64,000 nucleotides of DNA, from the IMG/VR virus record IMGVR_UViG_3300041409_000348, positions 1-64,000 of that record, one strand, 5' to 3'. Source of the DNA: a virus. Shown one piece after another: positions 15,953 through 24,271 of the stretch. The position numbers and the translations under genes were made by a program. Position 1 is the first letter of the stretch. Each line of letters opens with the position of its first letter. The notes beneath the pieces are model-generated. The model made no database searches. It was given only the letters and a program-made list of their open reading frames with translations, and had not been told where the DNA came from.

Positions 15953-16198
15953 TCACGCGGCGGCTTCGAGTGGCACGCTGGTTTCGCGGGGCGCGTCGGG
16001 CTGCAGGTCCGCCGGCTTGCGGTTCAGTGCCTTAGCCAGCTTCACCAGGGTCTTCGCGGTGACCGCGGGGATCACGCCCCGTTCCAGCTTTGAAATATGC
16101 GTCGAGGTCACGTGGGCTTTGAAGCCAAGCTCCGCCTGGGTGAGGTAAGCCTCTTCGCGCAGGCGCTTCAGTTTGGCGGGGTCGTAGCTTTCGCTCAT
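15953..16198 (-). CDS. XRE-family (Cro/CI-like) repressor
   Basis: 81 aa: KLKRLREEAYLTQAELGFKAHVTSTHISKLERG is a complete XRE helix-turn-helix, followed by KTLVKLAKALN. Faces away from the plus-strand regulator at 16357, with a shared intergenic control region. Most likely the Cro- or immunity-type half of the lysogeny switch. Confidence 0.8.
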   Translation of the reverse strand: MSESYDPAKLKRLREEAYLTQAELGFKAHVTSTHISKLERGVIPAVTAKTLVKLAKALNRKPADLQPDAPRETSVPLEAAA

Positions 16199-16356
16199 AC
16201 GGGCAGACTATGCGACGACTAGATAAACTTCAAGCCGCCTCGCTAGCCAATGTCTGACAGGTGCCGCCGAAACGCCGGCGTGCCCCAGGAGTGTTGGGAA
16301 TCAGACATATCTCCCTTAGTCTTTGCGTAGCCGACGCAACCAGGGAGCAACCGCGC
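16199..16356. promoter_or_regulatory. Divergent lysogeny-type control region
   Basis: Minus promoter: TTGAAG (16228-16233), 17 bp, TAGTCT (16205-16210), 6 nt to ATG 16198, so leaderless. Plus promoter: TTGGGA (16294-16299), 17 bp, TAGTCT (16317-16322). An inverted pair TGTCTGA (16251-16257) and TCAGACA (16301-16307) looks like an operator, one half lying in the plus spacer. Confidence 0.6.
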
Positions 16357-17184
16357 ATGCAGCCAGAGACACCCCCGCCGGCCGAAGCCGTCCTCATCCG
16401 CCGGGCACGCAACGCTGTCATCCCCCGCTTCACCGCTGAGGCCGCCGCCGCCCAGGCGAGAGCCTCCGGCGGGAAAATCAGCGCCCCCTACTGGCGGTGC
16501 GTGGAAACCGGGTACGGCGGCCGGCGCGGCAAGCGGGTTCCCATGCGGGCCTCCGACGAGACACTCGCCCTCATGGCCGCCACAGTCACCGCCGCCGGGT
16601 ACCCCGTCACCCCCCGGCAGCTGGAAGACGCCGGCCGGGCCGGTGCCGCCGCCGTCCTGCGCGCCGCCGCCGCCCGACGCCTCGGCGATCTCCTCGCCGA
16701 GCACCGCCTCGCCGACGGCTGGCATGCCCGGGACGTGTTCTGCGCCGCCCGCGGCATCAGCGCCGCACTCGCCCGGGACGTGGAAAACGGCCAGCGCGCC
16801 ACCCTCACTGGTGACGACACCGCCGTGATCAGCCGCGCCTACCAGGTCACCCAGGCGTCTATCGCCGCCGTGTTCGCCGGTGAGGCCACCGCGCTTGAGT
16901 CCCTGCCCGAAGCCGACCAGGACGAGGCCGCCGTGTGGGCTGAGGTGAAACGGCACCCGCCCGGCACTCCCGGTGAGGTGATCTTCCCCAGCAGTGTCCC
17001 CGGTGTGATCACCGACGACGCCCGGAACTGGAACGCTCTCGCCGGCGCCAAGGTCCCCATCAGCGAACTGGTGCCGATGATCGCGTGGTGGCGGCGGCGG
17101 AACCGGCAGGACGCCGGCGGCACGGACCGGTGGGAAGTCCCCCGCCCGCGCGCTGAGGCCGAGGTAGCTGCCGCCGGCGGCTAG
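16357..17184 (+). CDS. HTH regulator, putative immunity repressor
   Basis: 275 aa from ATG 16357 (MQPETPPPAEAVLIRRARNA). The N-terminal domain reads LIRRARNAVIPRFTAEAAAAQA...YWRCVETGYGG, an XRE-like opening found in actinobacterial regulators. A second such unit may lie around LAEHRLADGWHARDVFCAARGI...DVENGQ. Divergent from the XRE gene. Probably controls the lytic/lysogenic choice. Confidence 0.65.
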   Translation: MQPETPPPAEAVLIRRARNAVIPRFTAEAAAAQARASGGKISAPYWRCVETGYGGRRGKRVPMRASDETLALMAATVTAAGYPVTPRQLEDAGRAGAAAVLRAAAARRLGDLLAEHRLADGWHARDVFCAARGISAALARDVENGQRATLTGDDTAVISRAYQVTQASIAAVFAGEATALESLPEADQDEAAVWAEVKRHPPGTPGEVIFPSSVPGVITDDARNWNALAGAKVPISELVPMIAWWRRRNRQDAGGTDRWEVPRPRAEAEVAAAGG

Positions 17185-17320
17185 ATCACCTGCCCCGCCG
17201 GGTATTAGCCTGTCCCTCTAGGCCACCCGTAACACATCACACACATTCGCTGACCGTGCGCGTCCAGTCCCCGCGCCTGCATGGCCAGAGCCTCGTTTCC
17301 CGGGGGGGATACGCACGCCT

Positions 17321-18223
17321 ATGCCAGACAGCAGCAGGAACGACGACGACCTTGAACGGCAGCTGGCCGAGACCGAGCGCGCCCGGCAGGAGGCCGAGGA
17401 ACGCTGGACCGCCGGGCTGGCGAACTTCGCCACCCAGCTGGAAGAGGCGTTCGAGCGGGGCCGGGTCCGCGGGTGGGCTGAATGCGCCCGCCGCTACGGC
17501 CTGCCCCTCACCGCACCGTCTGGCCGTCACCGGCACCGCAGGCACCTGTCCGCTGTCCCCGGGGTCGGCGGGGTGGCCGCGTTCGCCGCGCTGCGGCTCG
17601 CCGGGTCCGCGCGGACGGTCACGTCGGCGGGTGCGGCGTTCGCCCGGTACACCGCCGCCCATTCGACCGCTGCGGGGGTCACCGTCGCTGCTGGGGTGAC
17701 GGTGGTCGCGGGCGGGGTGACGGTGGCGCTGGCCCCGTCCACCATCCACCTGGCCGGCTCTCCCCCGCCCGCGGCGGCGGCGATGCCCGTGACCCCGGCG
17801 TCGGCGGTCACGTCCCCGGCGGCCCTGTGGCCGTCCCGGCAGGCACCAGCAGGTGCGGCGGTGAACTCAGCCAGCCCGGCCCCGTCCGCGTCCGCCCAGA
17901 CGCTCCCTGCGGTGACCGCCGTACCCGTCCCGGACGTCCCTGTCGCTCCGGTCATCCCATCCGTTCCCGCTGTCCCTGACATCCCGCCGGTCCAGATCAG
18001 CGTCCCCGTGTCGGCTGTCGCCGAGGCCGCGGCCCCGGTGGTGCGGCATGCGCGGCGGACGGTGCACGGGCTCGGGCAGGGCGTGGGCGGGCTCACGAGG
18101 CCGCGTGACGGCGGCCGTCACCGCCGAGGGGGCCTGCCGGTGACGGTGCCGTCTGTGCTGCCGTCCGTCATCCCGGTGCCGTCAGTCCCGGTCTCGCTGC
18201 CGCCGGTCCTCGGCGGCGGGTGA
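17321..18223 (+). CDS. Membrane-anchored Pro/Ala/Val-rich protein
   Basis: 300 aa. The N-terminal coiled coil contains LANFATQLEEAFERGRVRGWAECARRYGLP and RRHLSAVPG, a block repeated in the gene at 27336. A hydrophobic Ala/Val stretch (AAGVTVAAGVTVVAGGVTVALA) then precedes a long Pro/Val low-complexity tail. Likely a surface or membrane protein; function unknown. Confidence 0.6.
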   Translation: MPDSSRNDDDLERQLAETERARQEAEERWTAGLANFATQLEEAFERGRVRGWAECARRYGLPLTAPSGRHRHRRHLSAVPGVGGVAAFAALRLAGSARTVTSAGAAFARYTAAHSTAAGVTVAAGVTVVAGGVTVALAPSTIHLAGSPPPAAAAMPVTPASAVTSPAALWPSRQAPAGAAVNSASPAPSASAQTLPAVTAVPVPDVPVAPVIPSVPAVPDIPPVQISVPVSAVAEAAAPVVRHARRTVHGLGQGVGGLTRPRDGGRHRRGGLPVTVPSVLPSVIPVPSVPVSLPPVLGGG

Positions 18224-18224
18224 G

Positions 18225-18626
18225 TCAGGCCCCGGACAGGTCATCCGGCGGCGTCCACGGGTCGGAGAACTGTGCCGGGGAGATGATGTCGTTCACGGCG
18301 TCGTCCCCGAGCTTCTCCCGCACCCAGGAGAGCGCCTGGTCATGGCCAGCGTGCGCGGCTTCCTCGGTGGCGTACCGCTCCATGTACTGCTCGCCCCACA
18401 CGCTCTCGCCACCAGCCTCATCACCGGGCGGGAAGATCATCGTCTCGAAGATGACCGGCGGCCCATGGCCGAACGGGCTGAAGCTGTGGTCGATGCCGAT
18501 CCAGACGGTGGACACCATCCAGCCGCGCACCCAGTGCTGCGCGACCGTCCTGTAATCGTGGTCCTCATGCTTGCGCGCCCACGTCATCAGGTCGATGGGC
18601 TGGCCCTTGCGGTCGTAGTACAACAC
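18225..18626 (-). CDS. Hypothetical phage protein (133 aa)
   Basis: Opens MLYYDRKGQPIDLMTWARKHED and contains WIGIDHSF and PVIFETMIF. This pattern is familiar from actinophage hypothetical proteins of about this length. Function unknown. Converges with the gene ending at 18223. Confidence 0.7.
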   Translation of the reverse strand: MLYYDRKGQPIDLMTWARKHEDHDYRTVAQHWVRGWMVSTVWIGIDHSFSPFGHGPPVIFETMIFPPGDEAGGESVWGEQYMERYATEEAAHAGHDQALSWVREKLGDDAVNDIISPAQFSDPWTPPDDLSGA

Positions 18627-18889
18627 CGCGCCTTCCCCCTATGGGGGCGGGCGGGGGGAGCCAAGCGCTTGTGTAGGCGACCCCCCGCGCGCCATCCGGC
18701 GAGAATAACCGCCGCAACATCTGGTGATCAAGCGATCCGGGAAAGTAACCGGCCGCCGGCGGAGTTGTCCGTCAGATACCCGTGGGGAGATAGGGATCGG
18801 ATAGGTCACCGCCAGCGGCCAGGCTTTACCCGCACGGCCGGGTGGCCGCCCCCTAGGTCGCCAGTGCCCCGGCCGTGCGGAAGATAGTT
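18627..18889. other. Non-coding gap
   Basis: 263 bp with no convincing gene. It holds G-rich runs (around 18640-18660) and no clear promoter or hairpin of note. Confidence 0.4.
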
Positions 18890-19972
18890 CTACCCCACCC
18901 GGCGGCCGACACCACCGAGAATCACCGAATCCTTCACCGACGCCACCGGCCCGCCCGGTCGGGGCCACGCCTGCGCGTCCACCAGGCCCGGCGGCACCAT
19001 CTCCAGGCCGTCGAACATACCGCCGATCTGCGCCCGGGTATGGTTCCACACCCTCGGGCCGCGTTCGCTGCACACCGCCGCGAACTTATCCCCCGCTTCC
19101 CCGTCCTGATGCCACACCGCGACGATGATGCAGGAGCCGGGGACCAGCGCCGAGGCGAACCCGGCCACCACGTCACGGGCGCAGGCGGCGTCCAGGTGGT
19201 GCAGAACGTTGCCGAGGACCACGCACACCGGCTCGGCCATGCGGAACAGGCCCCGGACCTCGCCCCTGGCCAGCAGGGCGTGCGGGTCGCGGACGTCGGC
19301 GCCGGTGACGTCCACGTCCGGGCCGTCGGCGAGGATCGCGCGGGCGTGGGCCAGGACCATCGGGTCATAGTCGGCGTACACGGTCCGGGCGTCCGGGTTC
19401 ACGGCCCTGGCCGCCTCATGGACCGGCAGCCACTCCGGGCCCCCGCCCCACCGCCGCGGCACAGTCGGCAGGCCCGTCCCCGCATCAATGAACTGCCCGA
19501 TCCCCTCCCCCGCCGCCCACCGGACAGCCCGGGTCACGAAACTCTTGCTGCCCGCGGCGAGAGCCCCGGCGCGGGGCTGGCGGTCCAGGATCATGGCGGC
19601 GTGTGCCCGGTCGGCGGCGAAGTTGTCTTTCCCGCCGAGGAGGCAGTCGTGGACGCGGGCGATGTTCGGGACGGTCGCGTCGAACGGCATCAGGGTCTGC
19701 TCGAGTTTCGCGCGGAGCCCGCCGAGGGTCGCCGACTGGGCCCAGTCGGGCCACATGCGGTCGTGGCGGGCGGTGGCGAAGTAGCAGGTTTCCCCGTGGA
19801 CGGTGACGGGGGCGATGTTGTAGGCGGGGAAGTCGCCTTGCAGGGCCAGCAGCCGGGAGTGGGCGCGTACGGGGTCGGGGATGCGCTGCCCGATCTGGCC
19901 GGGTGTATGCGGAAGCTGATCGACGCCCACCAGGGTTCCCCCCCTGTACCGAGTTACGCAATTGCGTACCAT
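18890..19972 (-). CDS. DUF574-type SAM-dependent methyltransferase
   Basis: 360 aa from ATG 19972, or slightly less from a GTG. The C-terminal part has the family layout: PNIARVHDCLLGGKDNFAADR, GIGQFIDAGTGLPT (SAM-binding loop), VYADYDPMVLAHARAIL, and VLGNVLHHLD. The DUF574/SAM-methyltransferase family is abundant in Streptomyces chromosomes, with unknown substrates. It looks like host-derived cargo, isolated by hairpins on the upstream side. Confidence 0.85.
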   Translation of the reverse strand: MVRNCVTRYRGGTLVGVDQLPHTPGQIGQRIPDPVRAHSRLLALQGDFPAYNIAPVTVHGETCYFATARHDRMWPDWAQSATLGGLRAKLEQTLMPFDATVPNIARVHDCLLGGKDNFAADRAHAAMILDRQPRAGALAAGSKSFVTRAVRWAAGEGIGQFIDAGTGLPTVPRRWGGGPEWLPVHEAARAVNPDARTVYADYDPMVLAHARAILADGPDVDVTGADVRDPHALLARGEVRGLFRMAEPVCVVLGNVLHHLDAACARDVVAGFASALVPGSCIIVAVWHQDGEAGDKFAAVCSERGPRVWNHTRAQIGGMFDGLEMVPPGLVDAQAWPRPGGPVASVKDSVILGGVGRRVG

Positions 19973-20084
19973 GCCAGCCTAGTCATGCCAGCCACGTCCT
20001 GTCACGGACTCCGGCCTCTCTGTGACACGGAAACCCCTGGTGTATCGGTCAACCAAGCCCAGGTGAGAGGCGTACGGCACGAGA

Positions 20085-20119
20085 GAGGCCCCGGCCGGCT
20101 GCCAGCCCGGCGGGGCCTC
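20085..20119. terminator. GC-rich hairpin
   Basis: GAGGCCCCG (20085-20093) pairs perfectly with CGGGGCCTC (20111-20119). No T tract; terminator-like or structural. Confidence 0.45.
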
Positions 20120-20304
20120 GTCGTTGATGGAACGGTCAATCCCAGTCGATGCTCATCAGGGTTCCCCTTCCCTGTCCGGCGGGATTCGCGGAGGTCATCC
20201 CCACTCGATGCGCATACCCGCCACCTCCGCCCGCTAAAGCCGTATCTGACCGGACTCTTTTAGCAGACCATGCTACGTGTGCCACGTCTACCAACCAGGG
20301 CATG

Positions 20305-20357
20305 AAAAAACCCGGCCAGCGAGGGGATCCGGGTGGGCGGACCCCTCGCTGGCCGGG
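20305..20357 (-). terminator. Strong Rho-independent terminator
   Basis: A perfect 16-bp stem (20311-20326 with 20342-20357) around CCCGGCCAGCGAGGGG is followed on the minus strand by six T (20305-20310). It ends the operon running from about 24.5 kb. Confidence 0.8.
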
Positions 20358-20432
20358 CGTTACGGCCTGCCCGCGCGGACTGCAGGTCTCCGGGGGAAGG
20401 AGGTGCCTGGGCAATCAGGGATGGTCGGGCCG

Positions 20433-20666
20433 CTATCTTTCCGCTACATAGCGTAAGCGAATGGTGCGGCCCCGTGTCAAGCGGGACGGCGGGATCTCCT
20501 GTGCCAGTTCCTCGCTGATCTCAGGGTCCATCAGCCGCGCCTCCTTCCGCTTCGCAGCCCGTGCGCCCATCGACCCGCCACCCGAGCAGTCCGGGCCGGG
20601 GTCGCGGCCAGCGCGCGTGCCGGGGCAGCAGCCGGGCGCCTGATAGCGGCCGAGCATCCGCGGCAT
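20433..20666 (-). CDS. Hypothetical small protein (77 aa)
   Basis: ATG 20666 overlaps the phosphoesterase stop (TAATG), so the full frame is used. Second half: GARAAKRKEARLMDPEISEE, ending TIRLRYVAER. Has an in-frame TTA codon at 20454-20456, near the end. Last gene before the terminator at 20305-20357. Function unknown. Confidence 0.55.
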   Translation of the reverse strand: MPRMLGRYQAPGCCPGTRAGRDPGPDCSGGGSMGARAAKRKEARLMDPEISEELAQEIPPSRLTRGRTIRLRYVAER

Positions 20667-21466
20667 TACGCCTCCCAGATCATGGTCTTGACGTCGAGCA
20701 CCGCCCAGTTAGCACCGTCACCCTCATCGCAGTCCAGCCCAGTCACCTCGACCGGGCCATAGCCGAAGTCACATACACGCTGGTATGAGCGGTGCAGGTG
20801 CCCGTGCATCAGGTGGGACGGCTGTACGGCGCCCACCACCCGCTGCAGGCGCTCCTGATGCGCGTCGCTGCGTGCGAGATCCCGCACATCCCAGAACGCA
20901 GGCGGGGGCGGGAACGTGTGCTTCACGCCGGATGGGCAGTCGTGGGTGACCATCACATCAGCCGGCCCGTCCGCGATGACAGCCCGCTCCTGCTCGGCGG
21001 TGATCTCTTCCTCGGGCCACCAGTTCCTGCCCTCGGTGCGGATGGCCTTGTCCAGGCTCACCCCGCCACCGAGCGCCAGCCAGGTCCGGCCGTGCCACAT
21101 CCACCGGGTTCCGCGCGGCTGCCAGTAGATGCCCGGCGAGATCTCGGTTACCCCGATGCCGCCGCCGAACATGCGCTTGTTCTGCTCGACCGCCTCATGC
21201 ATCTGCGGGAAGTCCTCGTGGTTGCCGTCCACGAACCACAGCACCATGTCGGCGGCTTCCAGCGCTTCGCTCACCTGCCGCAGGTACTTCCGCCCCGCGT
21301 CGCCCGGCCAGACGCCGAAGTCGCCAAGGTGCAGGATGATCCGCGAGGCCAGCGGGTTCTTGTCGTCCAGCCGTTCGGCGGCCATCCCGATAACGTGCAG
21401 TGCCCAGTCGGTGTTGCCGTGCCAGTCCCCGGCGACGACGATGCGTCGTGTGTCGCGGTAGCCCAT
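20666..21466 (-). CDS. Calcineurin-like metallophosphoesterase
   Basis: 266 aa from ATG 21466 (MGYRDTRRIVVAGDWHGN). All family motifs are visible: GDWHGN, HLGDFG, VDGNHED, VMVTHDCPSG and HLMHGHLHRSY, which supply the two-metal ligands. Phage members act as phosphodiesterases or phosphatases in nucleic acid metabolism. Its substrate cannot be told from sequence. Confidence 0.85.
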   Translation of the reverse strand: MGYRDTRRIVVAGDWHGNTDWALHVIGMAAERLDDKNPLASRIILHLGDFGVWPGDAGRKYLRQVSEALEAADMVLWFVDGNHEDFPQMHEAVEQNKRMFGGGIGVTEISPGIYWQPRGTRWMWHGRTWLALGGGVSLDKAIRTEGRNWWPEEEITAEQERAVIADGPADVMVTHDCPSGVKHTFPPPPAFWDVRDLARSDAHQERLQRVVGAVQPSHLMHGHLHRSYQRVCDFGYGPVEVTGLDCDEGDGANWAVLDVKTMIWEA

Positions 21467-21604
21467 GGCTCCATGATGCGCTACGGCGAGCGGGGCACGG
21501 CCAGGACCAGCCCGGCCATGCTCCCCGCCAGCGGTGGCCGCCCATCCGGGCGCCGTGTACCCGGCGTTTCCCCGGCGGGCGGCCAAGGGAACGGTAACGC
21601 GGGC

Positions 21605-21895
21605 CTACGACAATCCAGGCGCGGTGCCAGGTGTGTGCCGATTACGGATGTAGTTGCTCACGTTCTCCGCAGTCAGCGGCGGCAGGACCGGCCGCCCGCT
21701 TGGAGCGCCCTCCCGGCGCTCCGCCACGGTGTCACGGCCAGTGCAGCGCTCATGGCCAGACTCTGTGTGCACCAGCACCGTCACCGGGCGGCTGCCCAAA
21801 CCGGACTCGCCCGCGACGAACTCAGTCAGGTGCTGCTCGTTGATGGCGTCGCCGCAATGGGTGCAGTCCCCGGCCGGATAGAGCGTGAAGGTCAT
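21605..21895 (-). CDS. Hypothetical protein with CxxC (96 aa)
   Basis: MTFTLYPAGDCTHCGDAINE, then an RHH-free beta region (GSRPVTVLVHTESGHERC). Possible treble-clef metal site. The 138 bp between it and the phosphoesterase shows nothing clear. Confidence 0.55.
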   Translation of the reverse strand: MTFTLYPAGDCTHCGDAINEQHLTEFVAGESGLGSRPVTVLVHTESGHERCTGRDTVAERREGAPSGRPVLPPLTAENVSNYIRNRHTPGTAPGLS

Positions 21896-21899
21896 GTCC

Positions 21900-22292
21900 T
21901 CAGTCTCCCCCGCCGGTCACAGATTCCCGCCCCAGCCGCTCGTTGTGCACCGCGCAGATGTGCGCGGCCAGATCCGCTGTCTCCACCGTCCCGACGTACG
22001 GGTCCTGGCGGTCCGGCCCGTCACCCAACTGGGCGTACATGTGCCGGTTGACCTGCCGGCCGGGACGCCACGGCAGCGTCAGCGGGCATGCACCAGCGGC
22101 CCGCGGATCCCCCGCTTCCTCAAGCCTGTCGAGCAGCTCGGGGAGGTCCAGCGTGCGGATTGGCAGCAGTGTGCCGTCGTAGACGGCCCGCCACCGGCGG
22201 TCGCCCGGATCGGGCGGCAGGATGGTCACCCCCGGGTGGGCCTGCTCGTAGGCGAGCTTGCGCGGCACCTGATCCTCTGGTTCACCTGTCAT
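21900..22292 (-). CDS. Hypothetical protein (130 aa)
   Basis: Start ATG 22292 is set by a strong GGGGAGGGG site seven bases upstream. Sequence includes ILPPDPGDRRWRAVYDGTLL and AAHICAVHNERLG. Sits just downstream of the second initiator. No family recognised. Confidence 0.65.
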   Translation of the reverse strand: MTGEPEDQVPRKLAYEQAHPGVTILPPDPGDRRWRAVYDGTLLPIRTLDLPELLDRLEEAGDPRAAGACPLTLPWRPGRQVNRHMYAQLGDGPDRQDPYVGTVETADLAAHICAVHNERLGRESVTGGGD

Positions 22293-22348
22293 TTCTTTCC
22301 CCTCCCCTTTGAGGCCCGGTAACCCGGGATTTCCTGATTCTGGCCCGG

Positions 22349-23179
22349 CTAAATCGCAGTTGGGGCGCAATTCCCCGTCATCCTTTCGCGGGTGATTGCC
22401 GACAGCAGGACCCCGAGCGGAGGCGGATCATCGCTCCGGGCCGGTGGTGGCGTCGCCCACGGGTCGGCGTCGGCGGGCGGCTTGGCAGGCGCTGGCGCGG
22501 CCCGGTACGGCGGGGGCGTGTTCGTGGGCACGAAGTTCTGCGGGTCTTCTTCCCGCCGGATCGCGGTGCGCACGAACACCAGCGGCTTGCGGGGCGGCGA
22601 CGAGGCGCGGCCGAGGATCTGGCGTGCGACCTGCGCGGCGTGGTCCCGGCTGACCCTGACCTGGGTTCGTTCTTCAATCTCAGAAATGATCATGTCGGTC
22701 ATGGAGCCTGAGTTATCCACAGGCGGGTCAGCCTCGCGCGCCCGCGCGGATCGATCTTTCGTTTTTGGGTCTTCCGTCTTTAGTTCTTTATCTGACGGGT
22801 TCCCGTCTGACGGCTTCCCGACCGACGGGAAGCCGTATGTCGTGGTGACCAGCGGCGATGCGCCATCCTCGCCGCTGGTCACGATCGCCTCATCGCTGAG
22901 AACCTGATCCCACACCCAGATCCCCCGCGGGCCCTTCCGCCGGTCGCGCCGGTAATAGCCACATTGCCCGAGCTCGCGCAGTGCGCCCCGGACCGCCTCG
23001 CGGCCGTCAGGCGCCTGGGACTCCAGCCACTTGGCCGTGAGGACGTGATCCGGCGGCAGGGAAAGGACGAACGCGAGGACGCCGCGGGCACGCCAGCTGA
23101 GGCGCTCATCCTGAAGCGCGGCGTTGGAGATTTGGACGAACTTGCCTTCGGCAGCGCGAACGCTGCGTATCGCGGTCAC
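22349..23179 (-). CDS. Second O-like replication initiator/HTH protein
   Basis: 276 aa from GTG 23179, with GGGAGG four bases upstream. The N-terminal winged helix FVQISNAALQDERLSWRARGVLAFVLSLP...EAVRGALRELGQCGYYRR is typical of phage/plasmid replication initiators and DnaD-like proteins. The middle is repeats (GFPSVGKPSDGNPSD) and VDNSG, encoded by iterons and a DnaA box. A C-terminal Pro-rich tail follows. It has the same architecture as the 5806 gene but a different sequence. Confidence 0.75.
   Translation of the reverse strand: MTAIRSVRAAEGKFVQISNAALQDERLSWRARGVLAFVLSLPPDHVLTAKWLESQAPDGREAVRGALRELGQCGYYRRDRRKGPRGIWVWDQVLSDEAIVTSGEDGASPLVTTTYGFPSVGKPSDGNPSDKELKTEDPKTKDRSARAREADPPVDNSGSMTDMIISEIEERTQVRVSRDHAAQVARQILGRASSPPRKPLVFVRTAIRREEDPQNFVPTNTPPPYRAAPAPAKPPADADPWATPPPARSDDPPPLGVLLSAITRERMTGNCAPTAI
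22713..22721. promoter_or_regulatory. DnaA box (perfect TTATCCACA)
   Basis: The consensus box inside the second initiator gene is translated as VDN, exactly as in the first origin. Confidence 0.75.
22756..22835. repeat. Iterons plus AT-rich stretch (putative origin 2)
   Basis: Three abutting 15-bp units: TCTGACGGGTTCCCG (22791-22805), TCTGACGGCTTCCCG (22806-22820) and ACCGACGGGAAGCCG (22821-22835). Immediately beside them is a T-rich tract (22756-22793) that stands out in this GC-rich DNA and could be the unwinding element. Confidence 0.7.
22845..22882. repeat. 14-bp perfect inverted repeat
   Basis: GTGACCAGCGGCGA (22845-22858) and TCGCCGCTGGTCAC (22869-22882) with a 10-bp spacer. One arm recurs exactly at 24559-24572. 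Next to the iterons of origin 2; may bind a replication or regulatory protein. Confidence 0.55.
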
Positions 23180-23261
23180 GATGCCTCCCGCGACGGGGGC
23201 TGGCCCGACACGCCGGGGCCGTCGTCTGCGGGAGTTGCGCGCCCGCTTGCGTCCCGTGTTA

Positions 23262-23423
23262 TGTTGATTCAACTCCCTTGGAGTACAGCAAAGGCCCGGT
23301 TCGCCGGGTGCTGTGGATCGGATCAGGAATCGCCAGCTACATCGGGCGCCAACCTTCAGGGGCTGGGATTCCAGGTGGATTCTGTTGTGCGATGCTCCCC
23401 ATTACGGGGGGCTTTTTTTACGT
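23262..23423 (+). ncRNA. Candidate small structured RNA with terminator
   Basis: A non-coding stretch between the second initiator and the HNH operon. ACAGCA-aagg-CCCGG-ttcg-CCGGG-TGCTGT forms a two-step hairpin from about 23285 to 23314. The end is a terminator: CCCC, ATTAC, GGGG, then seven T at about 23395-23420. A possible -10 (TATGTT) lies at about 23260. It could be an origin-linked antisense or regulatory RNA; expression is unproven. Confidence 0.35.
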
Positions 23424-23510
23424 TCCGGGGGGCAGTATCTCCTGGCGAGTCGTGCCCCCTATCATGCCGCGCCGACAGTCCGGGCGTCCCCTTCTCGCGT
23501 AGCCGGCGTG

Positions 23511-24155
23511 TCATGCGGCCGGCTTGAGTTGAGCCGAGAGCACTGCGTAAGCTTCGCGAGCTTCCGGTGAGTCAGCCTCGCCTAGTGCGGCGAGGATGGT
23601 CTCCCAGTACCGTTCGCTAAGCCATGCCGCCTGGCGCCTGTTGGCTATCTGTTCGGCGGAGGTTGCCCACCGCAGGTTCCCGGGCTCGTAATTGCCGTCA
23701 CCTTCGATCCGATCAAGCGATCCGCCGATCGGCTTCGGCCCGAGGGTTGCTTCGATCCAAGCAATGAACGCGGTCGGGTCATCGCGCCACTCGACGTAGA
23801 CCGTGATGCCCCGGCCACCGTAGAGGTGCCATCCCTTGTCGCGCGGGCTCCCGCAGCGTCGGCGCATAGCCCGCCACGTGCAGTAGAGCGGATGCTTCGA
23901 CAAGCCGTGCGTACGATTCGGCGCTCGCATCTTGCGCAGCCGCTTGCCGGTTGTGATCCGGAGGCATCCGCAGGATTGCGAGTGCCCGCTGGTAAGGGCG
24001 CACAGTCTCACCAGCTTGACGATGCCGCAATCACACCGGCAGTCGCGGCCATGCTCGCGCGCCCGCCAGCCTTCCGTTCCGAGGCGGCGTTCCGGGCCAA
24101 CCACAGTCCACCGGCCGAACCGCTGGCCAAGCGAGACGGGATGTGTGCGAGGCAT
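23511..24155 (-). CDS. HNH/AP2-like phage homing endonuclease
   Basis: 214 aa. N-terminal zinc part (CRCDCG...SCGCLR), then the phage-typical block YCTWRAMRRRCGSP, YGGRGITVYVEW, SLDRIEGDGNYEPGNLRWAT and EQIANRR. This supplies the HNH-like active region seen in many free-standing homing endonucleases. Its ATG overlaps the upstream stop by one base. Confidence 0.8.
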   Translation of the reverse strand: MPRTHPVSLGQRFGRWTVVGPERRLGTEGWRAREHGRDCRCDCGIVKLVRLCALTSGHSQSCGCLRITTGKRLRKMRAPNRTHGLSKHPLYCTWRAMRRRCGSPRDKGWHLYGGRGITVYVEWRDDPTAFIAWIEATLGPKPIGGSLDRIEGDGNYEPGNLRWATSAEQIANRRQAAWLSERYWETILAALGEADSPEAREAYAVLSAQLKPAA

Positions 24156-24271
24156 CAGGCTCGGTCGCTAACTTCCCACGGCAGGCGTTGCGTGCAGTCG
24201 ATCAGCACGTGCGATTCACCGCAGGTGGAGCACGGTGGCAGTGTGAGCCACCATCTCGTGTGATCGTTCAT
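24155..24271 (-). CDS. Small CxxC protein (38 aa)
   Basis: MNDHTRWWLTLPPCSTCGES, ending PWEVSDRA. Overlaps both neighbours (ATGA upstream, TGATG downstream). Such 35-40 aa CSTCGE proteins are frequent in actinophages, probably as half zinc ribbons. Confidence 0.55.
   Translation of the reverse strand: MNDHTRWWLTLPPCSTCGESHVLIDCTQRLPWEVSDRA

Larger units (their letters stand above)
19973..20432. other. Non-coding region with two hairpins
   Basis: 460 bp with only a weak minus-strand frame (20136-20414). It contains the hairpins listed separately at 20085-20119 and 20305-20357 and acts as an insulator between the methyltransferase and the next minus-strand operon. Confidence 0.5.

Noticed and set aside
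20136-20414. Minus-strand ORF ending GTLMSIDWD
   Set aside because: It runs through a terminator hairpin and has no ribosome site; treated as non-coding.
23270-23425. tRNA-like gene (GGTTCG-containing hairpin)
   Set aside because: No acceptor stem, anticodon arm or CCA-compatible fold could be drawn; kept only as a candidate structured RNA.
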